Shown here: positions 7,893 to 15,351 of the stretch, in pieces
Layout: every line of letters starts with the position of its first letter
Numbering within the stretch: position 1 is the first letter of the stretch
DNA from: Acidimicrobiaceae bacterium
GTDB lineage: Bacteria; Actinomycetota; Acidimicrobiia; Acidimicrobiales; Bog-793
Direction of reading: 5' to 3'
NCBI GenBank assembly: GCA_027306715.1
Contig: DAHUZG010000065.1
Coordinates: 1-19,732, forward strand
DNA: 19,732 nt
Made by a program: the position numbers and the translations under genes
The notes under the pieces: generated by a model
The model's database searches: none
What the model saw: the letters and a program-made list of their open reading frames with translations, nothing else
Told to the model about the DNA's origin: nothing

Positions 7893-8549
7893 GTGCACGT
7901 CATCGTCGTCGGCTGTGGCCGGGTCGGCTCGGGGCTGGCGCTCGAGCTCGTCGGCGACGGGCACAGCGTGTCGGTCATCGACAAGAACCCGGAGGCCTTC
8001 CGCAGGTTGCCGCCCGACTGGGGCGGGCTCAACGTCGTCGGCGCGTGCTTCGACCGCGACGTGCTCGAGCGCGCCGGCGCTTCCGGAGCGAGGGCGCTCG
8101 CGGCGGTGACGAACGGGGACAACTCGAACATCCTGGCGGCGCGCATCGCCCGCGAGACCTTCGAGGTCCCGCACGTCGTGGCCCGCATCTACGACCCCCG
8201 CCGGGCCGAGATCTACCAGCGCCTCGGCATCCCGACCGTGGCGACGGTGACCTGGACCACCCAGCAGGTGCTGCGGAAGCTGTTCCCCGAGCGCAGCGCT
8301 GCGGAGTGGAGCGACCCGAGCGGCGTCATCCAGCTCGTCGAGCGGGCCGTGCCGCGCTCGTGGTGCGGGCGGCGGCTGAGCGCCCTCGAAGCCGAGACCG
8401 GTGGCCGGATCGTCGCCGTCAGCCGCGCCGGCAAGCCGCAGCTCGGCCCTGGCAACCTCGTCGGCCAGGAAGGTGACCTCCTGTTCGTCGCCGTCAATTT
8501 CGCCTCCCGCTCGCGCCTCGACGAGGTGCTTGCCGGCGTGAGCGCGTGA
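7893..8549 (+). CDS. trkA: TrkA/RCK-family potassium channel regulator (first of pair, CeoB-like)
   Basis: This 218-residue soluble protein has an N-terminal RCK (Rossmann) domain that binds NAD(H) or another nucleotide and a C-terminal RCK_C domain. GCGRVG is at residues 7-12, and D30 ends the second strand, where the ribose contacts are made. The TNGDNSN and YDPRRAEIYQRLGIP stretches are typical of TrkA. RCK_C begins at about residue 140. The start is GTG at 7893, immediately before the first beta strand (HVIVVG), without a ribosome binding site. It is the first gene of a plus-strand operon with a second RCK gene and a HAD phosphatase, divergent from the permease. No TrkH/KtrB membrane subunit is in the window, so the permease is the nearest candidate partner (inference). 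This corresponds to the Mtb ceoB-ceoC arrangement beside Rv2690c. Confidence 0.85.
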   Translation: MHVIVVGCGRVGSGLALELVGDGHSVSVIDKNPEAFRRLPPDWGGLNVVGACFDRDVLERAGASGARALAAVTNGDNSNILAARIARETFEVPHVVARIYDPRRAEIYQRLGIPTVATVTWTTQQVLRKLFPERSAAEWSDPSGVIQLVERAVPRSWCGRRLSALEAETGGRIVAVSRAGKPQLGPGNLVGQEGDLLFVAVNFASRSRLDEVLAGVSA

Positions 8550-8592
8550 GGATGAGCGGCACCTCCGCCCCGCGCTCCTCTCGGCGGGCTCG

Positions 8593-9258
8593 ATGAGGGT
8601 CATCGTCGCCGGAGCGGGGGCCGTCGGTAGCTTCCTCGCCGACGACCTCGCCCGGAGCGGCCACGACGTGCTCCTCGTCGAGAAGCGGCCGGAGACGATG
8701 GAGCGCCAGCCGAGCGACTCCAAGGTGACGCTGCTCGCCGCCGACGCCTGCGAGGTCGACAGCCTCAGCCGGGCCGGCCTCGAGGAGGCCGACGTCGTCG
8801 TCGCCGCCACCGGCGACGACGAGGACAACCTCGTCATCTCGCTGCTCGCCAAGCAGGAGTTCGCCGTGCCGAGGGTGATCGCCCGGGTGAACCACCCGAA
8901 GAACCACTGGCTGTTCAACGAGACGTGGGGCGTCGACATCGCCGTCTCCACTCCGCACCTGCTCTCGGCGCTGGTCGAGGAGGCGGTCTCGGTCGGCTCC
9001 CTTGTCAGCCTTCTCCAGTTCGCCGGCGGCAACACCCGCCTCGTCGAGGTCACCCTCGCCGAGAGCTCGCCGGCGATCGGCGTCGCCATCGCCGACATCG
9101 GAGTGCCGCGCGGGGCGACGGTGGTCGCTGTCGTGCGCGACGAGGGCGTCGTCGTCCCGCACGGGGACACCACCCTCGTCGCCGGGGACGAGGTGCTCCT
9201 CCTCGTCACGGCCGACTGCGAGGACGAGGTGCGGGGGCTGTTCGTCACCGACCCGTGA
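8593..9258 (+). CDS. trkA: TrkA/RCK-family potassium channel regulator (second of pair, CeoC-like)
   Basis: This is a 221-residue RCK_N plus RCK_C protein. GAGAVG is at residues 7-12, E30 sits at the ribose-binding position (an acid consistent with NAD rather than NADP), and ATGDDEDNLV and ARVNHPKNHWLF are typical. RCK_C runs from about residue 135. The ATG at 8593 is immediately followed by the first beta strand. It lies 43 bases after the first RCK gene, and a 14-codon mini-frame fills the gap. It is paralogous to the upstream gene but clearly divergent, which suggests a heteromeric ring of two different RCK subunits. The HAD gene overlaps its stop as GTGA. Confidence 0.87.
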   Translation: MRVIVAGAGAVGSFLADDLARSGHDVLLVEKRPETMERQPSDSKVTLLAADACEVDSLSRAGLEEADVVVAATGDDEDNLVISLLAKQEFAVPRVIARVNHPKNHWLFNETWGVDIAVSTPHLLSALVEEAVSVGSLVSLLQFAGGNTRLVEVTLAESSPAIGVAIADIGVPRGATVVAVVRDEGVVVPHGDTTLVAGDEVLLLVTADCEDEVRGLFVTDP

Positions 9259-10130
9259 GCGCGCCCGCCACGGGGCGCCGGCAGGCGGCGTTCTTCGACC
9301 TCGACAAGACCGTCATCGCCCGGGCGGCGATGGCGGCGTTCCGCAGCCCTCTTTACGCCGAGGGCCTGCTGACGAGGCGGTCGCTGCTGCGGGTGCTGCT
9401 CGGCCAGCTCGTCTACCTCCACCTCGGCGCCAACGAGGCCCGCCTGGCGCGCATCCGCGAGTCGGTGCTGCGGCTCACGGTCGGCTGGGACCAGCAGCAG
9501 CTGCGGGAGATCGTCGAGGAGGCGCTCGAGGAGGTGGTCGAGCCGATCATCTACGCCGAGGCTCTCGACCTCATCGAGGAGCACCGCGCCGCCGGGCGGA
9601 TCGTCGTCATCGTCTCGGCCTCGCCGGAGGAGATCGTCATCCCCCTCGGCCGCCATCTCGGGGCCGACCTGACGATCGCCTCACGGGCGGGGATCGACGA
9701 CCTCGGCCGCTACACCGGCGCGATGGCGTTCTACGCTTACGGCCCCTACAAGGCCGAGGCGATGCACGCCCTCGCCGCCGAGCACGGCATCGACCTGCAG
9801 GCCTCGTTCGCCTACAGCGATTCCTACACCGACCTGCCGATGCTCGAGGCCGTCGGCCGCCCGGTCGCCGTCAACCCCGACCGGGTGCTGCAGAAGATCG
9901 CCCGCGAGCGCGAGTGGCAGATCCTCCAGTTCGTCCGTCCCGTGCGGCTGTGGGATCGGGTACGCGACCGGGTACGCGCCTCGACCGACCGGCCGGCGGT
10001 CGCCTTCAGCATGGGGGCCGTCGTGAGCGGCGGCGCGGCGCTGGCGCTCGGCTGGTGGCTCGGCAGCCGCCTCGGTGGGGGGCACCGGGCGCGCCGCGAG
10101 CTGAGGGCCCGAGCGACGGTCAGGAGCTGA
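9255..10130 (+). CDS. HAD-IB family phosphatase (SerB-like) with C-terminal membrane segment
   Basis: This 291-residue protein of the haloacid dehalogenase superfamily has motif I FFDLDKTV (nucleophile D15, acid/base D17), motif II serine in VIVSASPEE, motif III lysine in GPYKAEAM, and motif IV YSDSYTDLPML with paired aspartates. The helical C1 cap lies between motifs I and II, as in phosphoserine phosphatase and the actinobacterial HAD-IB hydrolases called SerB1/CicA-like. The substrate is not evident. Residues ~250-275 form a hydrophobic Gly/Ala-rich segment followed by an Arg-rich end (RARRELRARATVR), suggesting a membrane-anchored enzyme with its active site in the cytoplasm. The GTG start at 9255 overlaps the RCK gene stop (GTGA), so the gene is translationally coupled. 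Whether it acts in potassium homeostasis is unknown. Confidence 0.85.
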   Translation: MSAPATGRRQAAFFDLDKTVIARAAMAAFRSPLYAEGLLTRRSLLRVLLGQLVYLHLGANEARLARIRESVLRLTVGWDQQQLREIVEEALEEVVEPIIYAEALDLIEEHRAAGRIVVIVSASPEEIVIPLGRHLGADLTIASRAGIDDLGRYTGAMAFYAYGPYKAEAMHALAAEHGIDLQASFAYSDSYTDLPMLEAVGRPVAVNPDRVLQKIAREREWQILQFVRPVRLWDRVRDRVRASTDRPAVAFSMGAVVSGGAALALGWWLGSRLGGGHRARRELRARATVRS

Positions 10131-10142
10131 GTGGCGGCGCGC

Positions 10143-10217
10143 TCAGCCGCGCAGGCGGCGGGCGGCCACGGCGCCGAGCGCGATCAGCACGGCCAGGATC
10201 AGCAGCTTCTTCAACAT
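10143..10217 (-). CDS. 24-residue single-pass membrane peptide
   Basis: ATG at 10217 opens a 25-codon frame ending in TGA at 10143. The product starts MLKKLLILAVLIALG and ends in VAARRLRG: one lysine pair, a hydrophobic helix of ~16 residues, then an Arg-rich end. This looks like the very small membrane proteins of Actinobacteria such as the DLW-39 type, but the acidic tail of that family is absent. A GGGAG stretch lies 13 bases upstream, rather far. It sits downstream of the sigma factor gene on the same strand and converges with the HAD gene, 12 bases apart. It could also be chance, but the composition is very non-random for this GC level (two AAG lysines next to CTG/ATC runs). Confidence 0.5.
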   Translation of the reverse strand: MLKKLLILAVLIALGAVAARRLRG

Positions 10218-10263
10218 GGCGAGGATGCTACTCCCCTCGCCCGGGTCAGCTCGGCGCCTGGCG

Positions 10264-10279
10264 CCCGGCTCGGGCCGGG
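10264..10279 (-). terminator. hairpin downstream of the sigma factor gene
   Basis: CCCGGC (10264-10269) and GCCGGG (10274-10279) enclose a four-base loop, 21 bases past the sigma gene stop. A second self-complementary block (GGCGCC, T, GGCGCC) lies next to it at 10253-10265. There is no T-run. It may end most sigma transcripts before the small membrane peptide gene. Confidence 0.35.
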
Positions 10280-10300
10280 AGAGCTCAGGCCGGGGTCGAC

Positions 10301-11245
<945 letters not shown>

Positions 11246-11360
11246 GAGCCTCCGTACCTACTCGCTCAGCCAGGCGCCGCCGAACCCGTAGCTCGTGCCC
11301 GGGCGCTGCCGCCCTTGCCTCGAATTCCGTGCTGCGGCAGCCCACGCGCCCCACTTGTCG

Positions 11361-11390
11361 GGACGGCCCGTCCGTTCCTCGCCCAGTGTA
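11361..11390 (-). promoter_or_regulatory. candidate sigma-gene promoter and palindrome
   Basis: Minus-strand TACACT (11385-11390), preceded by GG, fits TANNNT and would give a leader of about 130 bases. About 12 bases further downstream a 13-base palindrome GGACGG-C-CCGTCC (11361-11373) lies in the predicted leader near the transcription start, where an operator could sit. TTGACG is present upstream, but at only seven bases spacing it cannot be the -35 for this hexamer. The rest of the 240-base gap (11246-11486) shows no gene I trust. Confidence 0.3.
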
Positions 11391-11467
11391 CCGACGGCGT
11401 CAAGTGCCCCTATCGAGCACGAGGCAAGGTGCCGGTCCCGCAGCGCGATCGTCATCTCGCAGCAGGC

Positions 11468-11492
11468 AGCTGACCACCGGAGGTGGTCAGCT
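11468..11492 (-). terminator. perfect 11-bp stem hairpin at the end of the nadE operon
   Basis: AGCTGACCACC (11468-11478), loop GGA, and GGTGGTCAGCT (11482-11492) form a perfect 11-bp stem. It overlaps the stop codon (11487-11489) of the gene downstream of nadE. It lacks a T-run, like many actinobacterial terminators. Being symmetric, it could also stop transcription from the opposite side. Confidence 0.55.
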
Positions 11493-12083
11493 CCTGGGGC
11501 CGCCGGCCGCTACAGCCACGCCGAGTGGTGACCGATCGCGGGCAAGCGCCGTGGCGACGGCGGCCGGCAGGTCGCCGGGCAGCAGTGCCGCAACCTCGCG
11601 CCCCAGCGCAGCCTCGCGCCGCACCGCAACGAGGTCGGCGAGCACCCGCACGATGACCCGGGAGAGCGGCGCGTCCGCCGCCGGCGAGGCGTCGCGCAGG
11701 CGGGACTCGTACGCGTCGGCGAGTGCCGGGTAGACCGCCTCGAGGACGGCCCGGCGCACGAGAGCGGCGTTCCCGGGCGAGCCGGCTGCGGTCGCGAGCA
11801 GGCCGAGGGCGGTATCGAAGCCAGAAGACGGGCTCGCCGTGAGCTCCGCCGCTGCGGGCAGCCCGGCCGAGACCGGTAGCAGCGCTGCCAGTTGGCGACC
11901 CCGCCAGGCATGCGAGCGGGCCGCGGCGGCAAGGAAGGAGGCATCGCCCGGGTCCTCGGCGCGTGGGGCGAGGCTGCCGAGGAGCTGGTGCAGGCTGAGC
12001 TCGGCGTAGCAGAGCCCGCCGGTCAGCCGGGCCGACTCGACGATACCGGCCTGAGCGGCAACGGCCTGAGCGGCACCGGTCAC
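11487..12083 (-). CDS. hypothetical helical protein coupled to nadE
   Basis: This is a 198-residue protein starting with GTG at 12083, which overlaps the nadE stop as GTGA. It is nearly all alpha-helical and Ala/Leu-rich. The pattern CYAELSLHQLLGSL, then ARSHAWRGRQLAALLP, followed by further long amphipathic helices, has the look of a ferritin-like four-helix bundle, with E and H residues spaced along helices. I cannot demonstrate a metal site and recognise no family. There is no signal peptide. A rival longer frame (11452-12144) in another phase has low-complexity Arg-rich content and is a shadow. The strong hairpin at its stop marks the operon end. Coupling to nadE suggests stoichiometric co-expression; its function is unknown. 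Confidence 0.65.
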   Translation of the reverse strand: MTGAAQAVAAQAGIVESARLTGGLCYAELSLHQLLGSLAPRAEDPGDASFLAAAARSHAWRGRQLAALLPVSAGLPAAAELTASPSSGFDTALGLLATAAGSPGNAALVRRAVLEAVYPALADAYESRLRDASPAADAPLSRVIVRVLADLVAVRREAALGREVAALLPGDLPAAVATALARDRSPLGVAVAAGGPRS

Positions 12084-13876
12084 CGCAGATCCGCCTGGCG
12101 GAAGCGGTTGGTGATCGGCATCCGCCGGTCCTTGCCGAAGCCACGAGAGGTCACCCGAGGTCCGGGTGGTGCCTGCCGGCGCTTGTACTCGGCGCGATCG
12201 ACGAGATCGATGACCTGGCGCACCGTGGGTTCGTCGTGCCCTCGGGCGACGAGCTCGGCGACGGTGAGATCGCGCTCGACGTACCCCTCGAGGATAGGGT
12301 CGAGCTGGTCGTAGGGCGGGAGGGTGTCGTCGTCGCGCTGGCCGGGACGAAGCTCCGCCGAGGGCGGCTTGTCGAGCACCGGGAACGGGACCAGGTCGAA
12401 CCCCGCACGGGCGTTGCGCAGCTGGCAGAGGCGGTAGACGAGAGTCTTCGGCACGTCCTTGATGACGGCGAAGCCCCCGGCCATGTCGCCGTAGAGCGTC
12501 GCGTAGCCGACGGCCATCTCGCTCTTGTTGCCGGTGGTGAGCACGAGCCAGCCGAGCTTGTTCGAGAGCGCCATGAGCAGCGTCCCGCGCACGCGCGCCT
12601 GCAGATTCTCCTCGGCAAGACCAGGCTCGCCGCCCGCGAAGCTCGGTGCCAGCAGCTCGAGCAAGGCGGCGTGGACCGGCTCGATCGGCACCAGGCGATG
12701 GTCGACGCCGAGGTTGGCGGCGACCGAGGCGGCGTCGGCGAGCGACCCGGGTGAGGAGAAGCGTGACGGCATCGCCACGGTGTGGACGCGCCCGGCGCCG
12801 AGGGCGTCGGCGGCGATCGTCGCCACGAGGGCGGAGTCGACGCCGCCCGAGAGCCCGACGACGACGTCGGCGAAGCCGTTCTTCTCGACATAGTCACGCG
12901 TCGCCAGCACGAGCGCGGCGTAGACCTCCTCGTCGGGCGCGAGGCGGGCTGCCCGTCGCGGCGGCGCCGGCGCCCGCTCGCCGACGAAAGAGTCGACGAC
13001 CGGCACCTCGTCGGTCTGCCCGGCGGCACCGGACGGCGGGGCCGCCGGCTCCGGCCCGGACCGCGCCGGCCCGGCAGAGCCGAGAGCGTCCGGCGGCGGG
13101 TGCAGCCCGCGCGGGGCGAGCAGCCGCTTGCGATAGGCCGGGCGCACCTGAAGGTCGCAGACGACGACGGCCTCCTCGAACTGCGGTGCCGAGGCGACGA
13201 GCTCGCCGTCGGCGTCGAAGCACATCGAGGCTCCGTCAAAGACGAGCTCGTCCTGGCCGCCGACGAGGTTGACATAGGCGAGCGAGCACGAGGCGTCGGC
13301 GGCGCGGGTGGCGAGCATCCGCTCGCGCTCGGCGAGCACCCCGGCGCGGTACGGCGAGCCGTTGATCGAGACCACGAGCTCGGCGCCGGCGAGGCCCTGG
13401 CGCAGCACCGGCCCGGCGGGAGCCCAGGCGTCCTCGCAGATCGTCACACCCACCCGGACGCCGGCGACGAGGTACAGCGCGAATTCGCCCGTTCCGGGGG
13501 CGAACCAGCGCTGCTCGTCGAACACCCCGTAATTCGGCAGCAGCTGCTTGTGCCAGACGCCGTGCAGCTTGCCGCCGGCACAGACCGCCGCCGCGTTGTG
13601 CAGGTCGACGTCACCGTCGACGAACCCGACGACCGCCGCGCAACGCCTGGTCGCCTCGGCGACGCGCTGCAGTGCCTGGCCGGAGGCGGCGACGAAGGCC
13701 GGCAAGAGGAGGAGGTCCTCGGGCGGGTAGCCGGTGAGGACGAGCTCGGGGAAGATCGCCAGCTCGGCACCGGCGAGCTCGGCCTCGCCGAGGGCGTCGA
13801 GCACCCGCTCGACGTTGCCGTCGAGGTCGCCGACCACGGCGTCGAGCTGGCAGAGCGCGACCCTGATGCGGCCCAC
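12080..13876 (-). CDS. nadE: glutamine-dependent NAD+ synthetase
   Basis: This 598-residue enzyme makes NAD+ from nicotinic acid adenine dinucleotide with ATP, using ammonia from glutamine. The N-terminal nitrilase-like glutaminase domain carries the triad E44 (FPELVLTGYPPEDLLL), K110 (VWHKQLLPNYGVFDE) and C147 (VGVTICEDAW). A Pro/Ala-rich linker at about residues 285-320 precedes the synthetase domain, with ATP pyrophosphatase P-loop VVGLSGGVDSALVATIAADA, TTGNKSEMAVGYATLYGDMAGGF region, and the closing RGFGKDRRMPITNRFR. The length (about 600) is intermediate between the proteobacterial enzyme (~540) and long mycobacterial forms (~680). The start is taken as GTG at 13876, directly before the first beta strand and six bases after a -10-like TACGAT, which suggests a leaderless mRNA; the frame further upstream is low-complexity and would overlap glnA. 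It overlaps the next gene by four bases. Confidence 0.93.
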   Translation of the reverse strand: MGRIRVALCQLDAVVGDLDGNVERVLDALGEAELAGAELAIFPELVLTGYPPEDLLLLPAFVAASGQALQRVAEATRRCAAVVGFVDGDVDLHNAAAVCAGGKLHGVWHKQLLPNYGVFDEQRWFAPGTGEFALYLVAGVRVGVTICEDAWAPAGPVLRQGLAGAELVVSINGSPYRAGVLAERERMLATRAADASCSLAYVNLVGGQDELVFDGASMCFDADGELVASAPQFEEAVVVCDLQVRPAYRKRLLAPRGLHPPPDALGSAGPARSGPEPAAPPSGAAGQTDEVPVVDSFVGERAPAPPRRAARLAPDEEVYAALVLATRDYVEKNGFADVVVGLSGGVDSALVATIAADALGAGRVHTVAMPSRFSSPGSLADAASVAANLGVDHRLVPIEPVHAALLELLAPSFAGGEPGLAEENLQARVRGTLLMALSNKLGWLVLTTGNKSEMAVGYATLYGDMAGGFAVIKDVPKTLVYRLCQLRNARAGFDLVPFPVLDKPPSAELRPGQRDDDTLPPYDQLDPILEGYVERDLTVAELVARGHDEPTVRQVIDLVDRAEYKRRQAPPGPRVTSRGFGKDRRMPITNRFRQADLR

Positions 13877-13881
13877 CCGGC

Positions 13882-13895
13882 CATCGTACCGGCAG
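13882..13895 (-). promoter_or_regulatory. candidate leaderless promoter of nadE
   Basis: Minus-strand TACGAT (13883-13888) fits TANNNT and ends six bases before the GTG at 13876, the spacing expected when transcription begins at the start codon. There is no Shine-Dalgarno. The surrounding 14 bases CTGCCGGTACGATG are identical to those in front of mrp (18296-18309). No -35 is recognisable. Confidence 0.45.
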
Positions 13896-13963
13896 TGGTT
13901 CCTGCCCGGATGGCCGACGGCGCGCTGAGCTGCGAAACTGCTCCCGGCCCGGCTCGAGGGCGC

Positions 13964-13990
13964 GGCCGGCTGGCGGCCGGCCCGAGGAGG
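13964..13990 (+). promoter_or_regulatory. glnA leader hairpin and strong ribosome binding site
   Basis: GGCCGGC (13964-13970) and GCCGGCC (13976-13982) form a perfect 7-bp stem with a five-base loop, directly followed by GAGGAGG (13984-13990) with five bases to the glnA ATG at 13996. The hairpin abuts but does not bury the ribosome binding site. GCGAAACTG at 13932-13940 includes a GAAAC element like half of a GlnR box, but no good partner half is seen. Confidence 0.4.
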
Positions 13991-13995
13991 ACGAG

Positions 13996-15351
13996 ATGCA
14001 GTCACAGCGTGACTACGTGCTTCGCCAGGTCGAGGAGCGCGGCGTTCGCTTCGTCCAGCTGTGGTTCACCGACGTCCTCGGCACGCCGAAGACGGTCTCG
14101 ATCACGCCCGCCGAGCTCGAGAACGCTCTCGACGAGGGGATGACCTTCGACGGCTCGGCGATCGACGGCTTCTCTCGTGTCCAGGAGAGCGACGTGATCG
14201 CCCGTCCGGACCCGACGACGTTCCAGATCCTTCCCTTCCGCGCCGGCGGCTCGACGCTGGCGCGGGTCTTCTGCGACGTGCTCAACATCGACGGCTCGGC
14301 CTTCGAGGGTGACCCGCGCCACGTCCTGCGCCGCGCCCTCGAGCAGGCCTACTCCCGCGGCTTCACCTTCTACGCCTCGCCCGAGCTCGAGTTCTTCTAC
14401 TTCGCCGAGGACGACCACGCGATGAGCGGCGGCTGGCGGCCCGAGCCGCCGAGACCGATCGACCGGGGCTCGTACTTCGAGCTGACCGTCGCCGACCTTG
14501 CCACCGACCTGCGGAAGAAGACGGTGCTCACCCTCGAGGACATGGGTATCCCCGTCGAGTACGCCCAGCACGAGGACGCGCCGGGCCAGCACGAGATCGA
14601 CCTGCGATATACCGACGCGCTGACGATGGCCGACACGGTGATGACCGTCCGCCTCGTCGTCAAGGAGATCGCCCAGGAACGGGGGGTGCTCGCCACCTTC
14701 ATGCCGAAGCCGCTCGCCGGTGAGCAGGGCTCGGGCATGCACACCCACTTCTCGCTCTTCGCCGACGGGCGCAACGCCTTCTACGACCCCGACGACGAGC
14801 GTGGCCTCTCCAAGGTCGCCCGCCAGTTCATCGCCGGGCTGCTCGAGCACGCCCCAGAGATCACCGCGGTCACCAATCAGTGGGTGAACTCCTACAAGCG
14901 CCTTGTCGCCGGCTACGAGGCGCCCGTCAACGTCTCCTGGGCGCACAACAACCGCTCGACGCTCGTCCGGCTGCCGGTCGTCAAGCGCGGCAAGACGGAG
15001 TCGACGCGTGTCGAGTACCGGGCTCCCGACCCGGCCTGCAACCCCTACCTGTGCTTCGCCGTCGTCCTCGCCGCCGGGCTGCGCGGCATCGAGAAGGGGT
15101 ACGAGCTGCCCCCCGAGGCGGCGCACAACCTGTTCCTGCTCAGCGAGGCCGAGCTTGCCGCCGCCGGCATCAGGCCCCTTCCGAGGACGCTCGACGAGGC
15201 CCTCAAGGTGATGGAGCGCTCCGAGATCGTCGCCACGACTCTCGGCGAGCACGTCTTCGAGTGGTTCCTGCGGAACAAGCGCTCGGAGTGGGACGAGTAC
15301 AACCGCCAGGTCACGCCCTACGAGCTCGGGCGCTACCTCCCGACGCTGTGA
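13996..15351 (+). CDS. glnA: glutamine synthetase type I (GSI-alpha-like)
   Basis: This 451-residue enzyme forms glutamine from glutamate, ammonia and ATP in a dodecamer. It shows FDGSAIDGFSRVQESD at about residues 51-66, YASPELEFF (metal ligands), GSGMHTHFSLF, the NSYKRLVAGYEAPVNVSWAHNN nucleotide/glutamate region and TRVEYRAPDPACNPYLCFAV. R61 aligns with the arginine used for feedback inhibition in Bacillus-type GSI-alpha. The segment where GSI-beta carries the adenylylated tyrosine reads IEKGYELPPEAAHNLFLLS, without NLYDLP, and the beta-type insertion is absent, so adenylylation is unlikely. GAGGAGG lies five bases before the ATG. The downstream glnR-like gene overlaps its stop (GTGA), an arrangement that would couple the enzyme with its regulator. 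It is divergent from nadE, another glutamine-using gene. Confidence 0.95.
   Translation: MQSQRDYVLRQVEERGVRFVQLWFTDVLGTPKTVSITPAELENALDEGMTFDGSAIDGFSRVQESDVIARPDPTTFQILPFRAGGSTLARVFCDVLNIDGSAFEGDPRHVLRRALEQAYSRGFTFYASPELEFFYFAEDDHAMSGGWRPEPPRPIDRGSYFELTVADLATDLRKKTVLTLEDMGIPVEYAQHEDAPGQHEIDLRYTDALTMADTVMTVRLVVKEIAQERGVLATFMPKPLAGEQGSGMHTHFSLFADGRNAFYDPDDERGLSKVARQFIAGLLEHAPEITAVTNQWVNSYKRLVAGYEAPVNVSWAHNNRSTLVRLPVVKRGKTESTRVEYRAPDPACNPYLCFAVVLAAGLRGIEKGYELPPEAAHNLFLLSEAELAAAGIRPLPRTLDEALKVMERSEIVATTLGEHVFEWFLRNKRSEWDEYNRQVTPYELGRYLPTL

Noticed and set aside
5264..8476. 1070-codon plus-strand frame opposite the permease
   Set aside because: Its sequence is the antisense image of the permease (very rich in Asp, Glu, Arg, Gly and His) and then runs out of phase through trkA1. 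No motif is present.
7782..9656. 624-codon minus-strand frame opposite the RCK genes
   Set aside because: It is antisense to two RCK proteins with clear Rossmann motifs; low-complexity composition.
11258..11455. 65-codon frame in the sigma factor leader
   Set aside because: Its stop is close to the sigma start, which could suggest a leader peptide, but there is no ribosome binding site, and its start lies upstream of the best -10 candidate.
11452..12144. 230-codon alternative frame over the gene downstream of nadE
   Set aside because: It is Arg- and Gly-rich with no fold-like pattern, and it overlaps nadE by more than 60 bases. The 198-residue frame has GTGA coupling and a regular helical pattern.
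13932..13940. GlnR box upstream of glnA
   Set aside because: GAAAC is present, but no matching GTNAC half lies at the right distance, so it is not annotated as an operator.
13877..14005. N-terminal extension of NadE to ATG at 14005
   Set aside because: The extra 43 residues are low-complexity, would overlap glnA, and the family begins at the beta strand right after GTG 13876.
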